DNA of 64,000 nt from NCBI RefSeq assembly GCF_023061185.1, contig NZ_JAKGAK010000002.1, forward strand, positions 62,001-126,000, read 5' to 3'. This document shows positions 29,613 to 39,446 of this stretch, in pieces; position 1 is the first letter of the stretch, and each line of letters starts with the position of its first letter. The stretch is from Chromohalobacter beijerinckii (GTDB lineage Bacteria; Pseudomonadota; Gammaproteobacteria; Pseudomonadales; Halomonadaceae). The translations under genes and the position numbers were made by a program. Below the pieces are notes generated by a model that was given only the letters and a program-made list of their open reading frames with translations, was not told where the DNA came from and ran no database searches.

Positions 29613-32600
29613 CTAGCGATCCTGACGAGCGGCACGATTGGCTTGCAGAGTGCGTGTCAAAAGTGCCCGCAAGGCGGCGGGGCGCACCGGTTTGAGCAGC
29701 AATTGATAGCCATTGCGGCGAATCTCCTCGGCGACCTCGTCGGTACGGTCGGCGGTGATCACGATACCGGGAACGGGGCCCTCGCAGAGCTCCTCGAGCG
29801 CTTCCAAGGCCATCAAACCAGTGACCTCGTTGTCCAGGTGGTAATCGGCGAGAATAGCCTCGGGATCGCTGTCCAGATGGCGCAGAACCGACTTGGCCCC
29901 ACCGATGGACGTGGCGGTGAAGACTTCGCACTCCCAGCCCTCGAGCATCGCTTTCATGCCTTCGAGAATCAGGGTCTCGTTGTCGATGCATAGGACTCTA
30001 GCGCCCGCGAGTTTGTTGCCAGGACGCCGCGTAGGCGTGTCCTCGGTACTTTTTTCCTGCTGGCGTCCCTCGACGCGAGGCACCGACACAGAGAATACGG
30101 TGCCGATATTTTCCCACGAACGAATCTTGATGGGATGCTCGAGCACTCGGCTCATACGGTCGGCGATGGACAACCCGAGCCCCAGGCCTTTCTCGCTTTC
30201 CTTGTGACGCGAGGCCTGATCGAGGCGCCGAAATTCCTGGAAGATTTCCGTCTGCTTGGCCTCGGGAATGCCCGGACCGGTATCCCAGACCTCGATGCTC
30301 AATTGCTCGCCCTGGCGCCGGCAACCCAGCAGCACCCGTCCCTGCTGTGTATAGCGCAGCGCGTTGGAGAGGAAGTTCTGCACGATGCGCCGCAACATCT
30401 GGGCGTCGCTGTCCACCCAGGTCCCGGTGGCAACGACATCCAGGTCGAGCCCGCGATCCGTAGCCATGACTTCGAACTCGGCACGCAGCGGCCGCAGGAT
30501 GTCGGTCAGCGGGAACTGCGTACGGCGAGGTGTCAGGGCGCCGGCATCGAGTTTGGAGATGTCGAGCAACGTGCTCAAAAGCTCCTCGGCGGCCTGTAGC
30601 GAATTGTCGATATGGCCGATGGTATGACGCAGCTCCTCGGCCTCGACCTGCTGCCCCAGTGCGGAGGTGAACAGGCGCGCGGCGTTGAGCGGTTGGAGCA
30701 GGTCATGACTGGCGGCGGCCAGAAAACGTGTCTTCGAGGCGTTGGCCTCCTCGGCGACCTGCTTGGCTTGGCGCAGCGCCGACTCGGCCTCGGCACGCAC
30801 GCGGTTTTCCTGGCGCAGGGCCGCGTTGGCTTCCGATAGCGCCTGGGTTCGCTCGCGGACGCGTTCCTCGAGATTTTCGTTGGTTTCGCGTAGGGCGATT
30901 TCTGCCAGACGCCGCTCGGTAATGTCCTGATAGAGAGCGAAGAACCCGAGCACGCTCTCGCCCTCGCCGAAGTGGGGCGTGTAGGTCACCAGCATGTAAC
31001 GCACACCGCCGTCGCCGTCGTCCTGTGAGATTTCGAAGCTCACCCGCTCACCGGCCAGAACACGATGCATCCACGGCGAACGTTCGCGGATGACCTGGGC
31101 GGGCATGACGTGGTCGAAGCGTTCGCCGATCGCTTCGTTGCGGTCGATGCCCATCGCCGCTTCATAGGCACGGTTGGTGAAGAGGTAGCGGCATTCCTTG
31201 TCGAAATAGGCGATCAGCGCCGGCACATTGTCGGTGTAGATGCGAATGTTGTTCTCGGAGCGAATCAGCGCCTCTTCGGTGCGTTTTTGCTGAGTAATGT
31301 CCTGGTAGGTGTAGACGAAGCCGCCGCCTGGCATGGGGTTGCCTTGAACCTCGAGCACCGTGCCGTCCTGGCGGTAACGCACGTAGCGGTGAGGTTGCCC
31401 CTGGCGGATGTTGTCCATCAACAGCTCGACGTGCTCCTCAGGGTCGCCAGGGCCGTATTCGCCGTTATGCGCGTTGTAGCGCAGAATCTTGTCGAACGGC
31501 GCGTTGACCCGGATCAAACTGTCGGGGAAACGAAACAGCTCCAGATAACGCTGGTTCCATACCACCAGACGCGCGTTCTGATCAATCACGCTGATGCCCT
31601 GGTTGATGTTCTCGATGGTCGCTTGCAGCAGGGCGCGGTTGAACTCCAGCACCTGCGAGGCTTCGTCGACGATCGAGATGACATCGGAGATGCCAATGCC
31701 CCTTCCTTGCAGCGCCGAATTGACCACGATGCGTGCCGAGGACGCCCCGAGTACCGAGGACAATAGCCGTTCGGTGAACTGAATGACGTCGATCGAGGCG
31801 CGGGTATTGTCATCCACAGACTGGCCGCCACGGCGTGAATAGTCCTCGAAGGCGCGCTGTACTTGGCTGGTCCCCAGGAAGCGCTCGCAGAGAACCTTGA
31901 GATCGCCCACCGTGGTGGCCCCGGTCCAGGGGCGGTTGACCGAGGTCTGGCGGGTTTCGACGCTATCGACGAATAGTGAGGCTTGGATGCGCTCGACGAC
32001 GCGCTGTGGGGTGATCTGAGAAACAAAGATGTAGCAGAACAGGTTGAGACCCAGCGAGAGCATCACGCCATGGGTGAAGCTGTCACCCACGTTGAGCCCG
32101 AACAGATGCGTCGGTGCCAGCCAGTCGAGCCCCAAGGGACCGCTAGTCAGCCAGGTCATCGGCAGCAATTCGGCTTGCACCAGCGCCGGTAGCAATAGTG
32201 TGTAGGCCCACACCGCGAAACCAACGTTCATGCCGGCAATGACACCGAGGCGGTTGCCACGTTTCCAGTAAAGCCCGCCCAGCAAGGCAGGCGCGAATTG
32301 GGCGGCCGCGGCGAATGACAGCATGCCCGTCGAGGCCAGGGTGCTGTATTCGGCGATCAGGCGATAAAAGATGTAGGCTAGCAGCAGGATGACGACGATG
32401 GTCGCGCGTCGCGCACGTAGTACCAGCTTGGCGTAGTCGCCTTCGGTGACGAACCAGCGTAGACGGAACAGTACCGGGATGATGATCTCGTTGGAGATCA
32501 TGATCGACACCGCTACGGCGGCCATGATGACCATGCCGGTCGCTGCCGAGAGCCCGCCGATGAAGGTGAGCAGTCCCAGCCATTCGCTACCGCCGGCCAT

Positions 32601-33563
32601 GGGCAGCGCCAGCATGAAGGTATCGGGATTGACGTCGCCATCGGGAAACATCGTCAGGCCCGCTGCAGCGATGGGTAGCACGAAGAAGCCGATGGCGGCC
32701 AGGTACACCGGAAATAGCCAGCGGGCACGCTTGGCGTCATCCGTATGAGTGTTTTCCACCACGGCGAGGTGGAACTGGCGCGGCAGGCAAAAGATGGCCA
32801 GCATTGCCAGCAGCGTCTGTGCCCAGAAGCCGTGGCCGAAATCCTGCTCGGTCAGTTGGCGTTGCAACTCCAGATAGGTATCGGCGCGGCCGAAGAGGTC
32901 GCCGAGGCCGTCGAACATGCCCCAGGTGACATAGGCGCCGAGGACCAGAAATGCGAGTAGCTTGACCACCGATTCGAAGGCGATGGCGTGAATCAGCCCC
33001 TCGTGATGCTCGGTGGCATCGGTATGTCGCGTGCCGAAGAGAATGGCGAACAGCGCCATGACGGCTGCGATATAGAAGGCCGTATCGCCGAATACAGGGG
33101 CACGAGTCAGGTCGGCGCTGTCGGTCAGCACAGTGAACGCCGAGGCCACGGCCTTCAGTTGCAAGGCGATGTAGGGCAGCGTGCCGATCAAGGCCACTAG
33201 ACTGGCGAACGCTGCCAAGGACTGGGTCTTGCCGTAGCGCGAAGCGATGAAGTCGGCTATCGAGGTCACGTTCTGGCGTTTAGCGACGCGGATCATCTTG
33301 GCTAACACAGGCCAGAACAGCAGGAAGGTCAGAATCGGGCCGACAAAGATGCTGGCGAATGACCAGCCTGACGTAGCGGCCTCGCCGACAGCGCCGTAGA
33401 ACGTCCACGACGTACAGTAGACCGCCAGCGCGAGGCTGTAGACGATGGGGCGCCGTCTGCCCGGTCCATGGCGCTTGGCCTGGCTGTCGCCACGCCAGGC
33501 GATGGCAAACAATACGGCAATGTAGATCAGCGATACGACGATCAGTAGCCAGCCAGCAAACAT
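29613..33563 (-). CDS. crbS: Hybrid histidine kinase with Na+/solute symporter-like sensor domain (CrbS/MxtR type)
   Basis: A 1316-residue protein. Residues 1 to about 540 form a polytopic SSS/SLC5-like domain. Two PAS domains follow at about 650-765 (GISVIDQNARLVVWNQRYL) and 773-890 (YTDNVPALIAYFDKECRYL), then a coiled-coil (ERVRERTQALSEANAAL). The kinase core has His953 in SHDLLQPLNAARLF and an ATPase domain with DTGPGIP and GLGLGLSIADRM near 1093-1120. A receiver domain from about 1186 has Asp1240 (ILADYHLDN). In Vibrio and Pseudomonas such kinases activate acetate genes through CrbR/ErdR, and both parts are here. It is in line with the symporter genes upstream on the same strand. Confidence 0.85.
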   Translation of the reverse strand: MFAGWLLIVVSLIYIAVLFAIAWRGDSQAKRHGPGRRRPIVYSLALAVYCTSWTFYGAVGEAATSGWSFASIFVGPILTFLLFWPVLAKMIRVAKRQNVTSIADFIASRYGKTQSLAAFASLVALIGTLPYIALQLKAVASAFTVLTDSADLTRAPVFGDTAFYIAAVMALFAILFGTRHTDATEHHEGLIHAIAFESVVKLLAFLVLGAYVTWGMFDGLGDLFGRADTYLELQRQLTEQDFGHGFWAQTLLAMLAIFCLPRQFHLAVVENTHTDDAKRARWLFPVYLAAIGFFVLPIAAAGLTMFPDGDVNPDTFMLALPMAGGSEWLGLLTFIGGLSAATGMVIMAAVAVSIMISNEIIIPVLFRLRWFVTEGDYAKLVLRARRATIVVILLLAYIFYRLIAEYSTLASTGMLSFAAAAQFAPALLGGLYWKRGNRLGVIAGMNVGFAVWAYTLLLPALVQAELLPMTWLTSGPLGLDWLAPTHLFGLNVGDSFTHGVMLSLGLNLFCYIFVSQITPQRVVERIQASLFVDSVETRQTSVNRPWTGATTVGDLKVLCERFLGTSQVQRAFEDYSRRGGQSVDDNTRASIDVIQFTERLLSSVLGASSARIVVNSALQGRGIGISDVISIVDEASQVLEFNRALLQATIENINQGISVIDQNARLVVWNQRYLELFRFPDSLIRVNAPFDKILRYNAHNGEYGPGDPEEHVELLMDNIRQGQPHRYVRYRQDGTVLEVQGNPMPGGGFVYTYQDITQQKRTEEALIRSENNIRIYTDNVPALIAYFDKECRYLFTNRAYEAAMGIDRNEAIGERFDHVMPAQVIRERSPWMHRVLAGERVSFEISQDDGDGGVRYMLVTYTPHFGEGESVLGFFALYQDITERRLAEIALRETNENLEERVRERTQALSEANAALRQENRVRAEAESALRQAKQVAEEANASKTRFLAAASHDLLQPLNAARLFTSALGQQVEAEELRHTIGHIDNSLQAAEELLSTLLDISKLDAGALTPRRTQFPLTDILRPLRAEFEVMATDRGLDLDVVATGTWVDSDAQMLRRIVQNFLSNALRYTQQGRVLLGCRRQGEQLSIEVWDTGPGIPEAKQTEIFQEFRRLDQASRHKESEKGLGLGLSIADRMSRVLEHPIKIRSWENIGTVFSVSVPRVEGRQQEKSTEDTPTRRPGNKLAGARVLCIDNETLILEGMKAMLEGWECEVFTATSIGGAKSVLRHLDSDPEAILADYHLDNEVTGLMALEALEELCEGPVPGIVITADRTDEVAEEIRRNGYQLLLKPVRPAALRALLTRTLQANRAARQDR

Positions 33564-33629
33564 GCTCTCTCCCCTATGTTTGCGGCCATTCTAGGGTAAT
33601 CCGCTGGCGCGCGTCAGTCGTCCGTATGA

Positions 33630-34145
33630 TCAGGAGGTTTCACATAGGACCTGGTAAAGCGGGGTGTCGGTGCCAATGTCATGCAGCGCGGAGGCATCTG
33701 GTTGACGCTCATCGCCGACCAGCGGCACCCATTCCCGTTCACCGCAGTTCATCAGGTAGGCCTGATGGGTCACGCGGTCCGTGACCTGTTTCTCGAAACG
33801 ATAGAGGATGAATTCCACCATGTGTTGGCCGTTGGCCTCGGTGGTGCGTAAATGATCGCGATCGATTACCTCGAAGGCGACGGGTAAAGGGAAAAAATAC
33901 GTCCAGGGGCGCCAGAACATTGAATCGTATTTGACGTCGACGACCTCGGCGGAGTCGGGCAGTTGCTGCTGCTTGGAGGCTAGCCAACTGTATTCATAGT
34001 AGATCTGATAGCTGATCATTCCTACGCCTGCTAGTGCCGGCACGATCCAGCGGGGTAAGCGCTTGCCGCTAAGTTGTCGCAGGATCAATCCGATCCCCGC
34101 CGCGCCGAGGCCGGCAAATATCACCGCGATCAATTGCCAAATCAT
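33630..34145 (-). CDS. Uncharacterised inner-membrane protein between symporter and kinase genes
   Basis: I do not recognise a named family. The 171-residue product starts MIWQLIAVIFAGLGAAGIGLILRQLSG, a clear membrane helix, then a second hydrophobic stretch (WIVPALAGVGMISYQIYY). The remainder is soluble and polar (SMFWRPWTYFFPLPVAFEVID, VEFILYRFEKQVTDRV), probably outside the membrane. AGGGAGA before ATG 34145 fixes this start over a TTG five codons earlier. It lies between the SSS symporter and crbS on the same strand, so a role in acetate uptake or sensing is plausible but not shown. Confidence 0.7.
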   Translation of the reverse strand: MIWQLIAVIFAGLGAAGIGLILRQLSGKRLPRWIVPALAGVGMISYQIYYEYSWLASKQQQLPDSAEVVDVKYDSMFWRPWTYFFPLPVAFEVIDRDHLRTTEANGQHMVEFILYRFEKQVTDRVTHQAYLMNCGEREWVPLVGDERQPDASALHDIGTDTPLYQVLCETS

Positions 34146-34166
34146 AATGTCTCCCTGCAACGAAAT

Positions 34167-34189
34167 CGGGCTTCCCCGTGGGAAGCCCG
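34167..34189 (-). terminator. Hairpin after the symporter operon
   Basis: CGGGCTTCC and GGAAGCCCG form a nine-pair stem between the symporter stop and the next gene. On the minus strand it is followed by a weak ATTTCGTT tract only, so it may terminate partially. Confidence 0.5.
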
Positions 34190-34238
34190 ATGATGTGACC
34201 CCATGGCCCGGGCCCGCCGAGCCAGTGGGTATTATGGC

Positions 34239-36020
34239 TTAGTGGTTGACGGCACCACCAGCACCTTTGGGATAGCGCACGCTTTCCACCAGTTCCTGAA
34301 TCTCCCGAGGCGGTTCCTCGGACGACTTGGAAACGAGGTAGGCCACTGCGAAGTTGATGATCGCACCCACCGCGCCGATGGAGAGCGGTGAAATGCCGAG
34401 TACCCAATTTTCAGGCGTGTCCGCCAGATTATTGGTGCCGGGGATGAAGAACCAGCCTTTGTAGATGAAGATGTAGACCAAGGTGAAGGTCAGCCCTGAC
34501 AACATCCCCGCGATGGCTCCCTTATTATTCACCCGCTTGGAGAAGATCCCCATCATCAGCACCGGGAACAGCGAGGCAGCGGCGATGCCGAAGGCCAATG
34601 CCACGACCTGTGCCGCGAATCCTGGGGGATTGGCACCGAGGTAAGTGGCAACCACGATGGCGATCGACATCGAAATACGAGCCGCTTTTAACTCCCCTCG
34701 TTCCGTTATGCCTGGGTTTATGGCCCCTTTTATCAAGTCATGACTAATCGCCGAGGAAATGGCCAGTAGTAGCCCGGCAGCGGTAGAGAGTGCCGCCGCC
34801 AGACCGCCGGCGGCGATCAGCCCGATGACCCAGGAGGGCAGGTTAGCGATCTCCGGGTTGGCGAGTACAAGAATATCGTTGTTGACGGTTAACTCGTTGC
34901 CTTCCCAACCACGGTCCTCGAAATCGGCACCATCGTTGTAGAACTGAATGTTACCGTCGTTATTCTTGTCCTCGAAGGTGATCAGCCCTGTTTCTTCCCA
35001 GGTCCTAATCCAATCGGGACGATCGCCGTAGGCGATGGCGTTGGAGGCGGCGGCGTCGTAGTTCTCGACCTGACCGGCCATGTCGGGATAGATGGTCGTC
35101 ATCAGGTTCAAGCGTGCCATGGAGGCCACCGCCGGCGCGGTCAGGTAGAGCAAGCCGATGAATACCAGGGCCCAGCCGGCTGACCAGCGCGCATCCGCCA
35201 CCTTGGGAACGGTGAAGAAGCGCATGATGACGTGTGGCAGGCCGGCCGTTCCGATCATCAGCGAAAGCGTGAACAACACCATGTTGAGCTTGTTGTCCAC
35301 CATCGCCGTATAAGCATCGAAGCCCAGTGCGGTCACCACTTCGTTGAGCTTGGACAGTAGCGGTTCGCCCGAAGCACTATGATCGGAGAACAGGCCTAGC
35401 GGCGGAAGCGGGTTGCCAGTCAGTTCCAGCGAGATAAACACTGCCGGAATGGTATAGGCGACGATCAGGACGATGTATTGAGCCACCTGAGTGTAAGTGA
35501 TGCCTTTCATGCCACCCAGCACGGAATAGAAGAATACCACGACGGCGGCAATGATCAGGCCGGTAGTCGCATCGACCTCAAGAAAGCGTGAAAAAGCGAC
35601 GCCAGCGCCGGCCATTTGACCGATGACGTAGGTCAGGGACGCCACGATTAGGCAGACGACGGCAACCATGCGTGCCGTGCGGCTGTAGAAGCGGTCGCCG
35701 ATGAATTCGGGCACCGTGAACTTGCCGAATTTCCTCAGGTAAGGCGCCAATAGCAAGGCCAACAGCACATAGCCACCGGTCCAGCCCATTAGAAAGGTGG
35801 AGTTGGCATAGCCACCAGCAGCAATGAGACCCGCCATGGAAATAAAGGAGGCGGCCGACATCCAGTCAGCCCCGATCGCCATGCCGTTGGTGATCGGGTG
35901 TACGCCGCCACCGGCCACATAGAAATCCTTGGTTGAGCCCGCCTTGGCCCAGATGGCGATGCCAATGTATAGAGCGAAAGAAGCGCCGACGAATAGGATA
36001 TTGATGGCAAATTGACTCAT
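34239..36020 (-). CDS. Sodium:solute symporter, ActP/VC_2705-type
   Basis: A 593-residue member of the SSS/SLC5 family. The N-terminus has FYVAGGGVHPITNGMAIGADWMSAASFISMAG, typical of the acetate/solute subgroup paired with a DUF4212 protein. Many membrane helices follow, including GLAAALSTAAGLLLAISSAISHDLIKG (Na+-site region). A long inserted soluble loop at about residues 320-385 carries DKNNDGNIQF (from Asp351), resembling an EF-hand calcium site. The DUF4212 gene is 6 bases upstream on the same strand. The substrate is most likely acetate or another short carboxylate, inferred from context with acs, crbR and crbS; it is not proven. Confidence 0.85.
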   Translation of the reverse strand: MSQFAINILFVGASFALYIGIAIWAKAGSTKDFYVAGGGVHPITNGMAIGADWMSAASFISMAGLIAAGGYANSTFLMGWTGGYVLLALLLAPYLRKFGKFTVPEFIGDRFYSRTARMVAVVCLIVASLTYVIGQMAGAGVAFSRFLEVDATTGLIIAAVVVFFYSVLGGMKGITYTQVAQYIVLIVAYTIPAVFISLELTGNPLPPLGLFSDHSASGEPLLSKLNEVVTALGFDAYTAMVDNKLNMVLFTLSLMIGTAGLPHVIMRFFTVPKVADARWSAGWALVFIGLLYLTAPAVASMARLNLMTTIYPDMAGQVENYDAAASNAIAYGDRPDWIRTWEETGLITFEDKNNDGNIQFYNDGADFEDRGWEGNELTVNNDILVLANPEIANLPSWVIGLIAAGGLAAALSTAAGLLLAISSAISHDLIKGAINPGITERGELKAARISMSIAIVVATYLGANPPGFAAQVVALAFGIAAASLFPVLMMGIFSKRVNNKGAIAGMLSGLTFTLVYIFIYKGWFFIPGTNNLADTPENWVLGISPLSIGAVGAIINFAVAYLVSKSSEEPPREIQELVESVRYPKGAGGAVNH

Positions 36021-36026
36021 GCTGGC

Positions 36027-36287
36027 TTACTCCTCGAGTCCGTATTGCTTGTCCAGCCGGTTCATCTTCCAGGCATAGAAGAAGATCAGGCCAATGAACG
36101 CCAGAATGGAACCCTGTTGAGCAAACCAGAAGCCCAAGTCAGTGCCACCGACGGGAATGCTGGATAGCAGCGGACGCAGCAGGATCGCGCACCCGTAAGA
36201 AACGAGTGCCCACACGATCAGACAGCCGGTTATTAGACGCACGTTGGCTTTCCAGTAAGCTTCGGCATTGGATTTTTCATCTGCCAT
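36027..36287 (-). CDS. DUF4212 small membrane subunit of the symporter
   Basis: The 86-residue protein has two predicted helices (VRLITGCLIVWALVSYGCAILL and GFWFAQQGSILAFIGLIFFYAWKMNRLDKQYG). This is the DUF4212 pattern, always found just before a VC_2705-type sodium:solute symporter, and thought to be a small partner subunit. GGAGAG seven bases before ATG 36287 supports this start; a frame extended to 36350 lacks it. It is the first gene of the symporter operon. Confidence 0.85.
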   Translation of the reverse strand: MADEKSNAEAYWKANVRLITGCLIVWALVSYGCAILLRPLLSSIPVGGTDLGFWFAQQGSILAFIGLIFFYAWKMNRLDKQYGLEE

Positions 36288-36845
36288 GGTGTCGCTCTCC
36301 ACTGGTAGGGATATGTTGGTGTTGTGATGAGAGTGTGCGAGACGCTTCAAAGCAATCGCAGGTATAGAACACTCTGTAGGGTAACGTCATTGATACGATA
36401 GTGGCGCTAGACTTTTATCGATAATGACTGTGCTGTCCGTCGAGTGTTAACTACCTGGGATTGCCTTGAATAGCCATACTGATGATAGTGGCCAATGACG
36501 GCGAAAAAAGAACTCCATACTTTGGTATCAAGCCATTAGTTTAAAGAGTCATTTTTTGAATTATCATGTTTTTCATGAGGTTGTGATAGGGAGTGAGGAT
36601 TTGTAGCAGGCTTATAAAAAAGGCGTAAGTGAGCCTGGTGGAGCATAAGTCAATGGCGGTTTTTGGGATGCGATATCAGCGTAGAACGATAGTCTATGTG
36701 TCGTAATAAAAGTCAGCTTTGCTACTCTTGATCACGTAATATGGTAAGCAATCTTTCGGCCGTGTTACCGAAAAGTATAAGGAACATGAAGCGGTAATGA
36801 TGACACCAAGTCGTGCCAGGGTCGGCACAGGACGAGGGTACTACC
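36288..36845. promoter_or_regulatory. AT-rich divergent regulatory region of the symporter and CBS/nucleotidyltransferase genes
   Basis: This 558-base gap is much richer in A+T than its surroundings and has no supported gene. On the minus strand it holds the 13-base element ATACCAAAGTATG (plus coordinates 36516-36528), similar to one before acs. A related TTACCGAAAAGTAT lies on the plus strand near 36767-36780, about 65 bases before the CBS gene. Long gaps like this usually carry several activator sites; catabolite and CrbR-type control are plausible. I could not fix the -10/-35 boxes. Confidence 0.5.
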
Positions 36846-38663
36846 ATGGTCGACATCAACCTCTCGCAACCACCTTTCAGCTTGCTCGATGAAAAAGGGC
36901 GGCAGCGTGTCCGGGACGGAGTCGATCTCGCCTATTTCAATGAGGGCGAGGTCATACTCGATGCCGGCCAACCCGGCGAGCATGTATTCCTGATTCACAA
37001 AGGTGAAGTGGCGGAGCTCGATCTCAACGCTAGCGAGAGGGAGCGGCGTATCGGCCACTACACGGCGGGCGATCTGTTTGGGGCGATCAGTATCCTCAAC
37101 GGTACGAGCCGTTATAGATTCCAGGCCGAGCAGGAAAGCCTGTGCTATTTGCTACCCCGCCGGCTTTTCGAAGATATTTGTACCGCGTACCCCGCCTTCG
37201 ATGACTACTTCCGCCAGCACTTGGCCGAAAAGGCGCGCCATGTGCTCGAGCGGCGGGCGGAAGGGGGCATGAGCATGGCACGCTTCATGCTGGCACGGGT
37301 GGCGGAATGCATGCGCGAACCCGTCGTGGTCGACGGGCATACCACGATTGCCGAGGCCGTCACGCACTTGCGCGAGCGTCATGCCGATAGCTTGCTGGTC
37401 AGCCATGCGGGGCGCTGCGGTATGGTCACCAAGACCGATCTTCTCGATGCGTTGGTTCAGCAAGGCTTGCCGCATTCCGCCGAAGTGGGCGGCATCGCGC
37501 ATTTCACGCTGATCACCTCGCATGCCGACGACTATCTCTTTACCGCGTTGGTGAGCATGACGCGCCATGAGGTGGCGCGTGTCGTGGTCATGGAGGGCGC
37601 GCAGGCGGTGGGCGTCGTCGAGTTGACCGATGTGCTGGGGTATTTTTCGAGCCGCGCCCATGCCGTTAGCCTGCAGATCGAGCAGGCGGAGGATATCGAG
37701 GCGTTAGCGCGTGCCAGCGCGCGTCTGCCTCAGTTGATTCAGACATTGACGGCGCAAGGCGTGAAGTTGCGCTTCGCCATGGAGCTGCTGGCGGCGCTCA
37801 ACGGTCGGATCATCCACAAGGCGTTCCGGTTCTTGATGCCTGAGGATCGTCAGTCTCAGTCATGCCTGCTTGTCATGGGCAGCGAGGGGCGCGGTGAGCA
37901 GATTCTCAAGACCGACCAGGACAACGCTTTGATCCTGGCCGACGGTAGCGACTGGCCGGGGATCGAGGCGGCGATGCAAGGGTTGACCGATACGCTGGGC
38001 AGGCTCGGCTATCCGCCTTGCCCGGGCAATATCATGGTCTCCAATCCGCAGTGGGTAGCGAGCGAGTCGGCATGGCGCGGCAAAATCGCCCGCTGGGCTT
38101 CGAGTCGCGATCCGGATGCATTGATGAATCTCGCCATCATGCTCGACGCCCATGCCATCGCCGGTAACGCGAGCTTGCTCGAAGGTCTTCGTGAGCACTT
38201 ATTCGCACGCGGCTCCCACGATGAGTTGCTGCTGTCGTACTTCGCGCGGGGCGTATTGCGTTACTCCACGCCGCTGACCTTGTTCGGCACTCTCAAGCGC
38301 CCGGAGCATGGCATCGACATCAAGAAAGGAGGAATTTTTCCCATCGTGCATGGCGTGCGCACGCTGGCGCTGGAACGCCGGGTCGCCGCTACCTCGACGT
38401 TTGCGCGTCTCGATGCATTGGTCGATGACGGTCGCCTCGACCGGCCTTTCGCTGACGATCTGGGCGAAGCCATGGCACTGTTTTCCGAGCTGCGCCTGCG
38501 TCAGCAGTTGGAAAGCCTGGAGGGCAACGACGCGTCGCAGGAGCCCAATCGCGTGGTCGTTCAGCGTCTCAGCGGCTTCGAGCGTGACTTGCTGCGCGAG
38601 GCGTTGCATACGGTCAAGGAATTCAAACAACGCTTGTCACAGCGTTTTCATCTTGAATATTGA
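36846..38663 (+). CDS. cNMP-binding/CBS/putative nucleotidyltransferase (DUF294) signalling protein
   Basis: The 605-residue protein has an N-terminal cyclic-nucleotide-type domain (about 25-120; VILDAGQPGEHVFLIHKGEVAEL, GDLFGAISIL), a CBS pair (about 155-275; LRERHADSLLVSHAGRCGMVTKTDLLDALV) and a GlnD-like nucleotidyltransferase domain with GSEGRGEQILKTDQDNALI, followed by the DUF294 C-terminal part. The domain order is typical of genes beside acetate-type symporters. ATG 36846 follows GAGG by eight bases. It probably senses a nucleotide signal and regulates uptake; no substrate is known. It is divergent from the symporter operon and heads a unit with the exonuclease gene. Confidence 0.88.
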   Translation: MVDINLSQPPFSLLDEKGRQRVRDGVDLAYFNEGEVILDAGQPGEHVFLIHKGEVAELDLNASERERRIGHYTAGDLFGAISILNGTSRYRFQAEQESLCYLLPRRLFEDICTAYPAFDDYFRQHLAEKARHVLERRAEGGMSMARFMLARVAECMREPVVVDGHTTIAEAVTHLRERHADSLLVSHAGRCGMVTKTDLLDALVQQGLPHSAEVGGIAHFTLITSHADDYLFTALVSMTRHEVARVVVMEGAQAVGVVELTDVLGYFSSRAHAVSLQIEQAEDIEALARASARLPQLIQTLTAQGVKLRFAMELLAALNGRIIHKAFRFLMPEDRQSQSCLLVMGSEGRGEQILKTDQDNALILADGSDWPGIEAAMQGLTDTLGRLGYPPCPGNIMVSNPQWVASESAWRGKIARWASSRDPDALMNLAIMLDAHAIAGNASLLEGLREHLFARGSHDELLLSYFARGVLRYSTPLTLFGTLKRPEHGIDIKKGGIFPIVHGVRTLALERRVAATSTFARLDALVDDGRLDRPFADDLGEAMALFSELRLRQQLESLEGNDASQEPNRVVVQRLSGFERDLLREALHTVKEFKQRLSQRFHLEY

Positions 38664-38741
38664 GGTGCTCGTCAGGCAAGGGCCGCGAGTGGGTCGAGTC
38701 AAACCCCGCGGACCATCGTCAGAGGCATACGGGAGGTTGCG

Positions 38742-39359
38742 ATGATAAAAGCATTGCGTCGTGCCGGTGATCGGCGCCGCCAACTGGGCGGGCACCACGC
38801 CTGGCGTTTCGAGCCGTATTGCGGCAGCGAAGTCATTGCTCTGGATTGCGAGACCACCGATCTTGACCCGCGGCGTGCGGAATTAGTGGCGCTGGCGGCG
38901 GTCAAGGTGCGCGATGGACGTGTTCTGACCAGCGAGTCGTTGGACTTGCGCCTGCAGCGGCCGGAGAGCTTGTCGGGCGACTCCATCCGCATTCATGGCT
39001 TGCGCGGTGTCGATCTATGGGGCGGCGAGGCGTTGGGCGATGCACTCGACCGTTTGCTCGATTTCATCGGCAATCGCCCGTTGGTCGGCTGGTGCATCGA
39101 TTACGATGTGGCAGTCATCAATCGTCACCTGCGTCCGCGTACGGGATTCGATCTACCCAATCGGACGCTGGATGTCTGTCGGCTGTATGTGCGTGAACGT
39201 CGGCGCGTGCAGCCAGACATCGAGCCGGATGTGCGTTTCGAGGCTATGAGCGAGGCCTTGGGCGTGCCGGTCATGGGGCGCCATACAGCGTTGGGCGATG
39301 CCGTGACCACGGCACTGATGTATCTGCGCCTGTGTCACGGGCGCGCGATCAGCGCCTGA
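38742..39359 (+). CDS. DnaQ-type 3'-5' exonuclease (DEDDh)
   Basis: The 205-residue protein has ExoI motif ALDCETTD (Asp35, Glu37), the central DYDVAVINRHL (ExoII) and GRHTALGDAV with His181 and Asp186 (ExoIII). These are the four metal-binding acidic residues plus His of the DEDDh class. It is too short for a polymerase subunit and carries no beta-clamp motif that I can see. It follows the cNMP/CBS/nucleotidyltransferase gene with 78 bases between, a frequent pairing in acetate-transport loci of gammaproteobacteria. A role in nucleotide or RNA turnover linked to that protein is possible. Confidence 0.85.
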   Translation: MIKALRRAGDRRRQLGGHHAWRFEPYCGSEVIALDCETTDLDPRRAELVALAAVKVRDGRVLTSESLDLRLQRPESLSGDSIRIHGLRGVDLWGGEALGDALDRLLDFIGNRPLVGWCIDYDVAVINRHLRPRTGFDLPNRTLDVCRLYVRERRRVQPDIEPDVRFEAMSEALGVPVMGRHTALGDAVTTALMYLRLCHGRAISA

Positions 39360-39446
39360 GCGGCTGGGCCCGATACTTCGTCGTAGTAGCCTGCGGTGAT
39401 AACATGGGGTGCTTCACTCACCACGGCAGGCCAAAGCGCTATCGTC

